Source: CAJMNU01 sp905214855 (GTDB lineage Bacteria > Bacillota > Clostridia > Lachnospirales > Lachnospiraceae). Taken from it: DNA of 64,000 bases. Position 1 is the stretch's first letter; each line of letters starts with the position of its first letter. Positions 16,165-25,065 of the stretch are shown piece by piece. The notes below the pieces were generated by a model. The model searched no databases. It was not told where the DNA came from and saw only the letters and a program-made list of their open reading frames with translations. The translations under genes were made by a program, and so were the position numbers. The DNA is taken from NCBI GenBank assembly GCA_937890595.1, contig CALADM010000035.1:1-64000 (forward strand), given 5' to 3'.

Positions 16165-17485
16165 CGTAAATCTCTCCTATCAAATCATAATCCTGAGCAC
16201 CTGTCACACGGACACGGACAAAGTCCCCTGTCATCAATTCCAATGGTGTCTGTACAAAAATCAGACCATCCACATTTGGAGCATCCATATAAGTACGTCC
16301 TACATAAGCATGTTCTTCTGCCAATTTCCCCTCGATCAAAACATCCAGAACCGTTCCTATCATTATCTCTGATTTTTCAAAAACAATTTCCTGCTGCAGC
16401 TCCATCAGTTCATCTCTTCTTTCCTCTTTCACATCTTCTGGTACTTGATCTGGGAAAGAGTAAGCTGGTGTATCTTCCTCAGCAGAATAAGCAAAAACAC
16501 CAAGTCTCTCAAATTCCATCTCATTCACAAAACGGTAAAGTTCCTGATGGTCTTCCTCTGTCTCCCCTGGGAATCCAGAAATCAATGTAGTCCGCAGAGC
16601 GATATCTGGTATTCTCTCACGCAGCTTTGAAATGGTCTTTCTCAATTCTTCCTGCGTGGTCCTTCGGTTCATTCGCTTTAAAATAGGATCACTGGCATGT
16701 TGGATCGGAATATCCAAATAATGACATACTTTCTCTTCTGATGCGATCACATCAATGAGTTCATCTGTGATCTCTTCTGGATAGCAATACTGAATGCGGA
16801 TCCACTGAATACCAGAAATATTAGCCAATTTTCTCAAAAGTTCTGGAAGCATCTTTTTGCCATAAAGATCCATGCCATACAAAGTTGTCTCCTGTGCCAC
16901 CAAGATCAATTCCTTGATCCCTTTTTGGGCAAGTTCTTCTGCTTCTTCAATCAGGCTCTCCATTGGCACACTGCGGTAATGACCTCTCAGATCTGGAATG
17001 ATACAATATGTGCAGCGCTTGTCACATCCTTCTGCAATCTTTAAAAAAGAATAATACCCCCCAGTCGTCACAATACGGCGACTTCCCACATGTGGAAGTG
17101 CACTGACATCATGAAAACATTGTGCCTTTTCTCCCTTTCTCGCCTGATCTAATACGGAAACGATCTCGTCATAAGAAGATGTTCCCAAAATCCCATCTAC
17201 CTCTGGGATCTCTGTAAGAATCTCTTCTTTGTACCGCTGTGCCATACATCCTGTCACGATCAGAGTCTTCAAGCTGCCCTCTTTTTTATATTCTGCCATT
17301 TCCAAAATGGTACTGACACTCTCTTCCTTTGCATCTCCGATAAAGCAGCAGGTATTTATGATCATTGCCTCCGCTTCTCTCTCCTCATCTGTAAAGGTAT
17401 GTCCTGCCTGTTCCAAAAGAGACAGCATTTTTTCTGTGTCTACCAGATTTTTGTCACAGCCAAGAGATATAAACATGATTTTCAT
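16148..17485 (-). CDS. rimO: Ribosomal protein S12 methylthiotransferase RimO
   Basis: Radical SAM enzyme that adds a methylthio group to the conserved Asp of ribosomal protein S12. The 445-residue protein has the N-terminal UPF0004 domain with its three cluster cysteines (SLGCDKN, NTCCFIG, TGCMAQR), the radical SAM triad in CDKRCTYC near residue 150, and a C-terminal TRAM domain. GCDKNLVDTE at the start distinguishes RimO from MiaB. The ribosome site is weak (AAGGGGA about 13 bases upstream, or GAAG closer), which may matter because the strong rpoZ terminator lies just before it. It overlaps pgsA. Confidence 0.94.
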   Translation of the reverse strand: MKIMFISLGCDKNLVDTEKMLSLLEQAGHTFTDEEREAEAMIINTCCFIGDAKEESVSTILEMAEYKKEGSLKTLIVTGCMAQRYKEEILTEIPEVDGILGTSSYDEIVSVLDQARKGEKAQCFHDVSALPHVGSRRIVTTGGYYSFLKIAEGCDKRCTYCIIPDLRGHYRSVPMESLIEEAEELAQKGIKELILVAQETTLYGMDLYGKKMLPELLRKLANISGIQWIRIQYCYPEEITDELIDVIASEEKVCHYLDIPIQHASDPILKRMNRRTTQEELRKTISKLRERIPDIALRTTLISGFPGETEEDHQELYRFVNEMEFERLGVFAYSAEEDTPAYSFPDQVPEDVKEERRDELMELQQEIVFEKSEIMIGTVLDVLIEGKLAEEHAYVGRTYMDAPNVDGLIFVQTPLELMTGDFVRVRVTGAQDYDLIGEIYDEFAE

Positions 17486-17520
17486 AAATTTCTTCTCTTC
17501 CCCTTTCTTGTTTTTTCAAA

Positions 17521-17561
17521 ATGAAAAGAAAAGCCATCCCTAGAAAGGGGAGATGGCTTTT
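17521..17561 (-). terminator. Terminator of the yicC-gmk-rpoZ operon
   Basis: Minus strand: AAAAGCCATC (17552-17561) pairs with GATGGCTTTT (17529-17538) and the stem runs into CTTTTCATTTT. It begins 9 bases after the rpoZ stop. Its arms are rich in A and U, so it may also work on plus. Confidence 0.75.
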
Positions 17562-17569
17562 GTGCTACA

Positions 17570-17824
17570 TCATTCATCTTCAGACACGTCTTCTTCGCTT
17601 ACAATTTTCACTTTTGACTTATACAGCTCATTGATAGCAATAGAAAGAGGTTTCTTTCCTGCTGGAGCAGACACCATTGGCTCTTCTCCTGCGATCAGCT
17701 GTCTGGCACGTTTTGCAGTAGCGATCACAATAGAGTAACGGCTCTGTACTACAGGCTCCTCTCCTGGCTCTACATCGCGGTTTACCGCCTCAATCAAATC
17801 AGAATAAGATGGTCTTAACATCAT
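17570..17824 (-). CDS. rpoZ: DNA-directed RNA polymerase subunit omega
   Basis: Small subunit that helps fold and hold the beta' subunit of RNA polymerase. The 84-residue protein has the family start MLRPSYSDLI, the SRYSIVIATAKRARQL helix (residues 28-43) and the KPLSIAINEL segment. AAAGGAG lies 9 bases before the first of two adjacent ATG codons. It follows gmk in the conserved yicC-gmk-rpoZ order and is last before a terminator. In Bacillus coaBC and priA follow rpoZ; here they do not. Confidence 0.94.
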   Translation of the reverse strand: MMLRPSYSDLIEAVNRDVEPGEEPVVQSRYSIVIATAKRARQLIAGEEPMVSAPAGKKPLSIAINELYKSKVKIVSEEDVSEDE

Positions 17825-17884
17825 AATCAGTATCTCCTTTCAGAATAACAAATCTTTTATATTGATATCGCAAAAACACTGCAA

Positions 17885-18526
17885 TTACTCAGCGTCTTCG
17901 CTGATCTCCTGTAATTCTTCCTGAATCTTCTCCACAAAAGAAGTATTTCTGGATAAAGTTTTATGCTGAGCATCAATAAGCTCATGCAATTCTCGCACAG
18001 CATCTTCTAATCGATCGTTGACAACCAGATAGTCATACTGTGCCATATAAGCGGCTTCTTCAGAAGCTCTTCTCATACGATTTGCCACCACTTCTGGTGT
18101 CTCTGTACCTCTGCCTACCAGACGGCGATACAGCTCTTTTGCAGAAGGCGGGGTTATAAAAATCAACATTGCCTCTGGGAACTGCTCTTTTACATGTAAT
18201 GCTCCCTGAATCTCAATTTCTAAGATCACATCTTTTCCTGCTTCAAGCTGTCCAAAAACATATTCCTTTGGTGTTCCATAGAAGTTTTCCACATACTGTG
18301 CATACTCGATCAATTCTGCATTCTCAATCATTGTCTGGAATTCTTCCTTTGTTTTAAAGAAATAATGCACTCCATCTTTTTCTCCAGGTCTAGGGGAACG
18401 TGTTGTTGCTGAAACAGAGAGTGCATATGTATCATACTGTTTTAACAGCGCCTCGATCAAAGTTCCTTTTCCTGCACCAGAAAAACCTGAAATCACGACC
18501 AAAATGCCCTTTTTCACATCGCTCAT
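17885..18526 (-). CDS. gmk: Guanylate kinase
   Basis: Phosphorylates GMP to GDP with ATP in the cytosol, required for guanine nucleotide supply and for recycling of cGMP-type signals. The 213-residue protein has the P-loop GFSGAGKGTL (13-22), the GMP-binding region SVSATTRSPRPGEKDGVHYFF (about residues 37-57), and the EIEIQGALHVKE segment. The C-terminal extension is slightly longer and more acidic than in E. coli. GGAAG precedes the ATG. It is 21 bases downstream of yicC and 60 bases upstream of rpoZ, all one operon. Confidence 0.96.
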   Translation of the reverse strand: MSDVKKGILVVISGFSGAGKGTLIEALLKQYDTYALSVSATTRSPRPGEKDGVHYFFKTKEEFQTMIENAELIEYAQYVENFYGTPKEYVFGQLEAGKDVILEIEIQGALHVKEQFPEAMLIFITPPSAKELYRRLVGRGTETPEVVANRMRRASEEAAYMAQYDYLVVNDRLEDAVRELHELIDAQHKTLSRNTSFVEKIQEELQEISEDAE

Positions 18527-18547
18527 TTATCTTCCATCCTTATCCCA

Positions 18548-19426
18548 TTATTCAATATTCTGAATCTGTTCTCTTACCTTTTCAATCTCTGTCTTGAGTG
18601 CGATCGCTTTATCAGAAATCATCTGATCATTGGATTTTGAGAGAATGGTGTTTGCCTCACGGTTCATCTCCTGTGCAATAAAATCCAGCTTTCTTCCCAC
18701 ACTTCCTCCTTGGAGCAATTCTGCTCTGGTCGCTGCAATGTGGCTCTTTAAACGTACTGTCTCCTCATCCACACAGATCTTATCTGCATAGATCGTCACT
18801 TCTGCTGCAATCCGACTCTCATCCAGAGCTGTCTCTGCGAGAAGTTCTTTTACTTTGTTCTCCAATTTCTGTCGATATTCTGTCAAAATATTCGGGAATC
18901 GAACTTCAATCTCATCTACAAGATGATCCATATAATCCAGTTTGGAGAGTAAATCTTCTTTCAGGTTCTCTCCTTCTTTTACTCTCGCTTCCACAAAAGC
19001 CTTGGCAGCTTCTGAAAGCCCCTTCTCCAGAATCTTCCACATCTGTTCTTCATCTTCCACAACCGGTTCCATCGTAAGAACCTCCGGACATTTAGACAAA
19101 GCAGATACTTTGATATCATTCACAATGCCAAATTCCTCTTCCATCTGTTTGAAGTACTTCATATACTCGGCAGCCAGACTGGCATTATATCTTAGCACCA
19201 TAGTGTCTTCTGTATAATCCTCATATGTGATGAAGACATCTACCTTTCCCCGTTGTATATACTGCTTCAGTGTGCTGCGGATCGCTGCCTCAAAATAATT
19301 AAATTTTTTGGGCATCTTAATATTCAGATCCAAATATCTATGATTCACAGCTTTCATCTCTACGGATAATTTATACTCATCCGTCAGAATCTCACTTCGG
19401 CCAAATCCTGTCATGCTTTTCAACAT
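18548..19426 (-). CDS. yicC: YicC family endoribonuclease (YloC)
   Basis: Endoribonuclease of the YicC/YloC family, linked to small-RNA and mRNA turnover. The 292-residue protein has the N-terminal signature MLKSMTGFGR, the KAVNHRYLDLNIKMP segment (residues 26-40) and the C-terminal DUF1732 part with GRKLDFIAQEMNREANTI, which holds the conserved acidic catalytic patch. GAGGT lies 8 bases before the ATG. It is first in an operon with gmk and rpoZ; remA, found between yicC and gmk in Bacillus and many Clostridia, is absent from the 21-base gap. Its mRNA has a structured leader (19427-19531). Confidence 0.93.
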   Translation of the reverse strand: MLKSMTGFGRSEILTDEYKLSVEMKAVNHRYLDLNIKMPKKFNYFEAAIRSTLKQYIQRGKVDVFITYEDYTEDTMVLRYNASLAAEYMKYFKQMEEEFGIVNDIKVSALSKCPEVLTMEPVVEDEEQMWKILEKGLSEAAKAFVEARVKEGENLKEDLLSKLDYMDHLVDEIEVRFPNILTEYRQKLENKVKELLAETALDESRIAAEVTIYADKICVDEETVRLKSHIAATRAELLQGGSVGRKLDFIAQEMNREANTILSKSNDQMISDKAIALKTEIEKVREQIQNIE

Positions 19427-19531
19427 TCTAGCTTACCTCTTCCTTTATTTGGGCTGTCTGCAGGGCATCTCATCCTTATAACAACTTTTTATAAGAGGTC
19501 AAATCCTTTTTTGACCTGCTGCCCCTAGTAT
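19427..19531 (-). other. Structured 5' leader of yicC-gmk-rpoZ (candidate cis-regulatory RNA)
   Basis: Between the predicted start site (about 19531) and the yicC ATG the minus-strand RNA can fold into two adjacent perfect hairpins: an 8-bp stem (19510-19517 with 19496-19503) and a 7-bp stem (19489-19495 with 19475-19481) with no bases between them. They are enclosed by GGGGCA (19520-19525) pairing with UGCCCU (19462-19467), a three-way-junction layout. GCAGG (19515-19519) could instead pair with CCUGC (19460-19464), which would break that closing stem and the first hairpin. I cannot match it to a known riboswitch. No terminator follows, so any control would be translational or on stability. 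Confidence 0.45.
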
Positions 19532-19537
19532 CATCTT

Positions 19538-19566
19538 ATTATAAAACATCATAAATAGCAAGTCAA
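19538..19566 (-). promoter_or_regulatory. Sigma-A promoter of yicC-gmk-rpoZ
   Basis: Minus strand: TTGACT (19561-19566), exactly 17 bases, perfect TATAAT (19538-19543). It overlaps the region just past the rqcH stop. Confidence 0.8.
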
Positions 19567-19580
19567 CACAAACCGAAATA

Positions 19581-21326
19581 TCATGACAAAATTTCCTTTA
19601 ACTCTAATTTCGGTTCTGCTAAAAGGGAATAATTTGTGTGATAGATCACAAATCCCGGAGCCGCACCTGTGACTTTTCGAAGGAATTTTCTTTCAATATA
19701 GTCAATCTCCACTTTATCATTTGATCGCCCCTTAGAATAATATGCTGCCAAAGATCCCGCTTCCTCAAACACACGATCCGGAAGTTCTTTTCCCTCAGTC
19801 CTTACAATCACATGCGATCCCGGAATCCCTTTGGCATGAAACCACCAGTCTCCTCCATTGGCAAATTTAAATGTCAACTCTTCATTCTGATAGTTGTTCT
19901 TACCAACATAAATATGAAAACCGTCACTGGAAATATAGTGGAAAGGTCGGCTAGTCACTTTCACTTTTTTTCCGCCTGAAGAATGGCGTTTGATATATCC
20001 AAATTCTGTCAATTCCTCTTTGATCTGAACCAGATCTTCCTCTTTCAAGGCAATATCCAAGGAAGCGCTGATGGATTCCAAATGATCGATCTCTGATTTT
20101 GTCTGTTTTATCTGTTCAGAGAGTGCTTCTGCGGTTCTCTTTAATTTGTTGTATTTATCAAAAAACTTCTGTGCATTCTCCTTTGCAGACATCTGTGGAT
20201 CCAGTGGGATTTTAATATCCTCATTTGTATAATAATTCAAACAGGAAAACTCTTTTTCTCCACCCTGAAGTTCATATCCATACGTATTAAGCAGTTCCCC
20301 ATATACTCTATACTTATCTTTTTTTTCTGTATCACGCATCTGTTTGAGCTGAAGATCATATTTTTTGATATTTCTCTCTAGGGCAGTCTGTACAATGCGA
20401 CGCAGATCTACAGATTTTTGTTTGATCCTTGTGACTGTATTTTTCTGTGCATAATATGTCTCCAAAAGAACACTGATAGACTGATATGACTCACTTGTAT
20501 ATCCGCCTCCATCAAAACAGGATAACGGAATAGAAGCAAATTCTTCTGGTGTGTCCCCCTTATAAATAATATTTGGTTCAAAACATCCGTTTTTTATATC
20601 TTCCATCACATTAGAAAACATGTGATATATGTGTGTCACTTCTGCATCAGAAAGAGTGTTGGCAGATATATCGGAATCTACACTGCTCAAAAAACAGATC
20701 TCTTCTGCTACAATCGGGCTGATCCCTGTCAGGTTCAAATACAAAGCTTTCTGTATAGATGCCGGCGTATGCAATATCTTTTCTTTAAAAACCTCTTCTG
20801 AAATGGTAAGAGGATCTTCTTTTTCCTGAGTCTTTGGGATAAAGTATTCTCTTCCCGGAAGCACCTCACGCACAGAGCTGACCTGTGCAGAAATATGTTT
20901 GATACTATCAATGATCATTCCCTTTTCGTCACAGAAAATAATATTGCTGTGCTTTCCCATCAGCTCTACAATCAAATATTTGCGCCGCACATCTCCAAGT
21001 TCATCTAAATGTTCAATTTCTATGCGTACAATCCTCTCCATCCCCGGCTGAGTAACAGAAAGTATTTTACCATTTGCTATATGTTTTCTGAGCAGCATAC
21101 AAAAATTAGGGGCTGTAAGCGGACTGGGTTTGTTGTTCTCTGTAAAATACAGAAGAGGCAGGCTGGCGTTCACAGAAATCAAAAGCCGCCATGTATCTTT
21201 CTGGTTTTTTATCGTAAAAAGCAGTTCATCTTTTTCAGGCTGTGCAATCTTGCTGATTCGTCCCATCACCAGACGATCCTGCATTTCTTTTGTTAAATTT
21301 GCAATGACAATTCCATCAAATGCCAT
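19581..21326 (-). CDS. rqcH: Rqc2/RqcH-type NFACT protein (alanine-tailing ribosome rescue factor)
   Basis: Binds stalled 50S subunits with peptidyl-tRNA and recruits tRNA-Ala to add C-terminal alanine tails that mark the peptide for degradation; older annotations call it a fibronectin-binding protein. The 581-residue protein has NFACT-N (from MAFDGIVIANL, about 1-200), HhH, a long coiled-coil arm (about 340-430) and NFACT-R with DWWFHAKGIPGSHVIV. The tRNA-contacting Asp-Arg pair near residues 97-98 of B. subtilis RqcH appears here as Glu97-Arg98. The frame opens 51 codons earlier, but GGAGG 5 bases before the ATG at 21326 and the family start decide. It stands alone, with a hairpin in its leader. 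Confidence 0.93.
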   Translation of the reverse strand: MAFDGIVIANLTKEMQDRLVMGRISKIAQPEKDELLFTIKNQKDTWRLLISVNASLPLLYFTENNKPSPLTAPNFCMLLRKHIANGKILSVTQPGMERIVRIEIEHLDELGDVRRKYLIVELMGKHSNIIFCDEKGMIIDSIKHISAQVSSVREVLPGREYFIPKTQEKEDPLTISEEVFKEKILHTPASIQKALYLNLTGISPIVAEEICFLSSVDSDISANTLSDAEVTHIYHMFSNVMEDIKNGCFEPNIIYKGDTPEEFASIPLSCFDGGGYTSESYQSISVLLETYYAQKNTVTRIKQKSVDLRRIVQTALERNIKKYDLQLKQMRDTEKKDKYRVYGELLNTYGYELQGGEKEFSCLNYYTNEDIKIPLDPQMSAKENAQKFFDKYNKLKRTAEALSEQIKQTKSEIDHLESISASLDIALKEEDLVQIKEELTEFGYIKRHSSGGKKVKVTSRPFHYISSDGFHIYVGKNNYQNEELTFKFANGGDWWFHAKGIPGSHVIVRTEGKELPDRVFEEAGSLAAYYSKGRSNDKVEIDYIERKFLRKVTGAAPGFVIYHTNYSLLAEPKLELKEILS

Positions 21327-21365
21327 AAAGTCCTCCCTATTGTCAAAAAATCTTCTTCGCCAGAA

Positions 21366-21398
21366 ACGGCAAAAGAGCAGAAACTCCTCTTTTGCCGT
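21366..21398 (-). other. Perfect 12-bp hairpin in the rqcH leader
   Basis: Minus strand ACGGCAAAAGAG (21387-21398) and its exact complement (21366-21377) flank a 9-base loop, ending 39 bases before the rqcH ATG. The 3' flank starts UUCUGGCG and a U-run (UUUUUU) comes only about 14 bases later, so it is not a standard terminator. It could stop read-through from the side of the efflux operon or shape the leader. Confidence 0.5.
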
Positions 21399-21521
21399 CT
21401 TTGACCTATTCACTATTAGAAAGAAAAAGCATAATGCCTTGTCTACTAAAAGTATTCTTATACAAGTATCATAACACATCTCAGAAAAATAGAAAAGTCC
21501 TTCCCAAAACTCCTCTTTCTC

Positions 21522-22727
21522 TTATTCGTAGCGCAAAGCATCAATAGGATCTGCTTTCGCTGCCTTAGAAGCCGGATATAAACCAAAAAAGATCCCGACA
21601 ACAGCAGAAAAACTAACTGCCATCAACACAATCGATGGGCGGATCACAACAGAAACTCCCAAAAGCGTTCCTCCCAGAGAGACCAGACCCACTCCCATAA
21701 GAACACCAATCAATCCTCCAAATGCAGATATAATAGCTGACTCTGTCAAAAACTGCATCAACACATCCCGTGTTCTTGCACCAAGTGCCTTTCTAATACC
21801 AATCTCTCTTGTCCTCTCAGTAACAGATACCAACATAATATTCATAATGCCGATTCCTCCTACTAAAAGTGAGATTGCTGCAATAGCTCCAACTGCTACA
21901 GAAAGACTGGAAAGGATCATATCCCACTGTCCCATCTCATCCTTTGCAGAATAATAGACGATCATCTCCTCTGGACGGTCTGTGATCTTAGACATATAAC
22001 GGACAAATTTTTTACTGAACACACTATGATCCAAACCGTCCGCCACATAAAAATTTAAGGAGAAATTCCAGTCACCGGGCGAAACCATCAGCGTATATGG
22101 CACATATGCCTCCCCATTTTGACCATTTCCCATCATCAGCGCTGCAAAAGCAGACATATTTTTTTCATAAACACCAACTACATAATAATCATCCAGATCT
22201 TTTCTTATGGATGTCCTAAAAGATCTCCCAACAACATCATCTGTTCCAAACAGACGGATCGCTGTCTCTTTCTCCAACACCACATTCTTTTTCCGATTTT
22301 TCACATCATCTTCATTGATCATACGACCATGGATCAGTTTGACCGGCTGTACCTTATCATATCCGCTGTTCACTCCTGTATAATAAATCTTCATACGATT
22401 GCGTCCATAAACTGCTTCCTGTGTCTCACCACTTGCAAAATCAATATATGGGATCTCCTCTGGAAATGTTTCTTGTACCTGTTCCATATCGTCTATCGTA
22501 AAATAATCGCTTTCTCTAAATTCTTCTACAGCATATGAAACATAACTTACAACCCTATTGACACCAACTTCTTTGTAAAGATCCGCCATCATCCCACGCA
22601 TACTATCTCCAATAGAAACGATCGCGATCACAGATCCAATACCAATGATCATGCCAAGCATCGTCAAAAAAGATCGCATTTTATTGGCACGGATCGCAGA
22701 AAATGCCATTGTGATATTCTCAAACAT
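21522..22727 (-). CDS. ABC transporter permease, MacB/FtsX family
   Basis: Membrane subunit of a tripartite-like export system in the cytoplasmic membrane. The 401-residue protein has the MacB layout: N-terminal TM helix with MRSFLTMLGMIIGIGSVIAI (about 17-36), a large extracellular core domain (about 45-275), and three C-terminal helices with the conserved VTERTREIGIRKALGA loop. The ATG at 22727 has GGAGGAG upstream and overlaps the ATPase gene by 8 bases; the frame continues 46 codons upstream within that gene, which is a shadow. Likely substrate: a peptide, macrolide-like drug or lipid; the sequence does not say. Confidence 0.92.
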   Translation of the reverse strand: MFENITMAFSAIRANKMRSFLTMLGMIIGIGSVIAIVSIGDSMRGMMADLYKEVGVNRVVSYVSYAVEEFRESDYFTIDDMEQVQETFPEEIPYIDFASGETQEAVYGRNRMKIYYTGVNSGYDKVQPVKLIHGRMINEDDVKNRKKNVVLEKETAIRLFGTDDVVGRSFRTSIRKDLDDYYVVGVYEKNMSAFAALMMGNGQNGEAYVPYTLMVSPGDWNFSLNFYVADGLDHSVFSKKFVRYMSKITDRPEEMIVYYSAKDEMGQWDMILSSLSVAVGAIAAISLLVGGIGIMNIMLVSVTERTREIGIRKALGARTRDVLMQFLTESAIISAFGGLIGVLMGVGLVSLGGTLLGVSVVIRPSIVLMAVSFSAVVGIFFGLYPASKAAKADPIDALRYE

Positions 22728-23505
22728 ATGCTTTCTCCTCCTTCTCCAGTGCCTCTGGCAGTGTCTCTTCCCAGTTTCCATCCTCTCCTCTTCGTTTATC
22801 ACTGCACAACCTTCCATCACGGAATTTAAGGATTCGTTTTGTAAACTCTGCAATATCTTCTTCATGGGTAACTACCACCACGGTAGCCCCCTCTTCATGA
22901 AGTTTGGTAAATAACTCCATGATCTCTACAGATGAAGCAGTGTCCAAATTTCCTGTCGGTTCATCTGCCAAGATCAAAGGCGGTTCATTTGCCAATGCTC
23001 TGGCGATCGCTACCCTCTGTCTCTGTCCTCCGGAGAGTTCGTTGGGCTGATGGTCATAACGCTTGGAAAGTCCTACTTTATCTAACAGTTCCAAAGCTCT
23101 TTTTCTCCTCTGTCTTTTAGGAACATGGGCATATGTCATGGGAAGTTCTACATTTTTTACAGCAGATGTCCTAGAGATCAGATTAAACGACTGGAACACA
23201 AATCCAATTTTTCGGTTTCGGACAGCAGAAAGTTCATCTGGCAGCAGTTCTGCTGTGTCCACCCCATCCAGATAATAGTGTCCAAGTGTCGGTCTGTCAA
23301 GGCATCCTAAAATATTCATCAATGTCGATTTTCCAGAACCTGACTGACCCATAATGGCTACAAATTCTCCCTTTTTAATTGTCAGGTTAATATTATAAAG
23401 ACCAATTACTTTAATCACACCAGTATCATAGACCTTTCCCAGATTTTCAATCCGAATCAGATCTTCGGTATGTATTTCATTTGTTGCAAAAGGAGACTGT
23501 TTCAT
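22720..23505 (-). CDS. ABC transporter ATP-binding protein, MacB/LolD family
   Basis: Cytosolic ATPase that drives the adjacent FtsX-type permease. The 261-residue protein has Walker A GQSGSGKS (53-60), a Q-loop QSFNLI, the signature LSGGQRQRVAIARAL, Walker B LILADEPTGNLD and the H-loop VVVVTHE. All are intact. GGGGAGGGG precedes the ATG. It lies 16 bases after the HlyD-like gene and overlaps the permease; the three form one operon in the order adaptor, ATPase, permease. Confidence 0.94.
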   Translation of the reverse strand: MKQSPFATNEIHTEDLIRIENLGKVYDTGVIKVIGLYNINLTIKKGEFVAIMGQSGSGKSTLMNILGCLDRPTLGHYYLDGVDTAELLPDELSAVRNRKIGFVFQSFNLISRTSAVKNVELPMTYAHVPKRQRRKRALELLDKVGLSKRYDHQPNELSGGQRQRVAIARALANEPPLILADEPTGNLDTASSVEIMELFTKLHEEGATVVVVTHEEDIAEFTKRILKFRDGRLCSDKRRGEDGNWEETLPEALEKEEKAYV

Positions 23506-23521
23506 AGAAAACCCCTCCCCT

Positions 23522-24901
23522 TTATTCTTGTGTCTGCGGTGCAGACATTTCTTCTGTACTCTCTGTTTTCTGTGTTTGCATCGGATCTACAGGCGTGATC
23601 ACAGTAACTTCCAAGCCTTCTGCTGCATTTTGGGGCGGATCTGGAAGATACTGCATCCCTTCTTGAAGAGTTTCGCCCTCTGCTGGAAAGATTTCTGTCT
23701 CAAAATCACTCTCCACACCTGTTGTTATCTTGATAAGATGAATCTTCCCATCCTGCACAGCAGCAATAGATAAAGCACCGCTGCTGTCCTGAACCAGAGC
23801 AGAAACTGGTACTACAAATGTATCCTTTGCTTCTGCCAAAACCACCTTTGCCTTTGCCGTGATCCCTGGGATCAATCCGGAATTCTCCTCCTCAATAGCA
23901 ATCGTGATCGGAATGACTCGTTCCGTTGAACCATCTCCCTTTTCCTCCCCAGAAGGTGAGATCATACTGACTACGCCATTCACTGCCTCTCCATGTAAAA
24001 GGTCTGCTGAAATCTGTGCTTTTTGTCCCAGTTTCACTTTACCAATGCTATACTCACTAACACGGATGGAAAGTTGGAGCTGGTCTAAATTTTCAATGAT
24101 AAACATTGGTTTTTCATCTTCTGTCTTATCCGCAAAGCGTCCCACTTTAGAATTTACACGGGTCACAGTCCCAGCGATCGGACTGGCAATCTGTGTATTT
24201 TCCAGATCTTTCTGCTTGGTCTCCAGTTCAAAACGTGCATTTTCTACCTGAAGATCATCAGAAGCGCTCATTTTTACCTGACCATTCACCACATCATAGG
24301 ATGCGACATCTTTTTGGGTGTTGACCACGGCATTTTTGGCATTCTCCCAATCTAACTCTGAAATATCCCCTGCTGCATGGAGTACATCTGCACGGGAAAG
24401 TGCCTTTTGCGCCTCAGAATATGCCTGAAGAGCCTTCTCATATGCCATCTGTCTGCTCTTCTGGTTTTCTGCTCTTGCCTGAACGGCAAGGTTATAGGCA
24501 TTTCTCGCCATCTCGATCTCACGTTGTAGGCTGGAGAAATCCAATGTAGCAAGAATCTGTCCCTTTTCTACCTGATCTCCTTCTGACACTGCAATATCCA
24601 ACACTTCAAGATGCAGATTCGAAACAACATCCACACTATCCGTCCCTGATACTGGACCATTGAGTGTCAAAGTCTCTGTGACACTTCCCTTTGTAAGCGG
24701 CTGCGCATTGACTGAAACCGCCACTTCTTTTCCGTTTCCAAATGCTTTACTGATCAAAAACAGTAATCCGATCAGCCCCAATGCACTAATCAAAACCTTC
24801 TTTTTCCATCTGCCCTTTCGTTTTATTTTCTTCCCTTTTGCTGGCAGCTCATCATTTAAAACTTTTTGAAGCTCCTTGTCAAATTCTTCTTGGTTTTGCA
24901 T
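23522..24901 (-). CDS. HlyD/RND-type efflux adaptor subunit
   Basis: Membrane fusion/adaptor protein that works with the MacB-like ABC pair. The 459-residue protein has a basic cytosolic N-terminus, one TM helix (about 35-52), a barrel/lipoyl part (GDQVEKGQILATLDF), a hairpin coiled coil (about 130-240), a second lipoyl half (ASPIAGTVTRVNS) and beta-barrel regions, then an acidic Thr/Glu/Gln-rich tail. In Gram-positive cells such adaptors act outside the membrane without an outer-membrane channel. GAGG precedes the ATG. The 164-base gap upstream of it holds no clear promoter. Confidence 0.9.
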   Translation of the reverse strand: MQNQEEFDKELQKVLNDELPAKGKKIKRKGRWKKKVLISALGLIGLLFLISKAFGNGKEVAVSVNAQPLTKGSVTETLTLNGPVSGTDSVDVVSNLHLEVLDIAVSEGDQVEKGQILATLDFSSLQREIEMARNAYNLAVQARAENQKSRQMAYEKALQAYSEAQKALSRADVLHAAGDISELDWENAKNAVVNTQKDVASYDVVNGQVKMSASDDLQVENARFELETKQKDLENTQIASPIAGTVTRVNSKVGRFADKTEDEKPMFIIENLDQLQLSIRVSEYSIGKVKLGQKAQISADLLHGEAVNGVVSMISPSGEEKGDGSTERVIPITIAIEEENSGLIPGITAKAKVVLAEAKDTFVVPVSALVQDSSGALSIAAVQDGKIHLIKITTGVESDFETEIFPAEGETLQEGMQYLPDPPQNAAEGLEVTVITPVDPMQTQKTESTEEMSAPQTQE

Positions 24902-25065
24902 AGTTTTGTCCTCTCATTTCTGATAATCGTAATACATTTGTCTGTGTATTCTATCTTGTACTCCTATTTATACCATTAAACGAGAGGCTTCTTCCCATTA
25001 CTTCACTCTTTTTTACTTTTTGCAGATTTTTACTGGCTATTTTTTCTTTCTTACATCTGGCACAC

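Noticed and set aside
19427..19580. Terminator of an upstream transcript in the yicC leader
   Set aside because: Hairpins are not followed by a U-run on minus and lie downstream of the promoter.
24902..25065. Promoter of the HlyD-ABC operon
   Set aside because: TATAAA and TAGAAT are present but no acceptable -35 at 16-18 bases.
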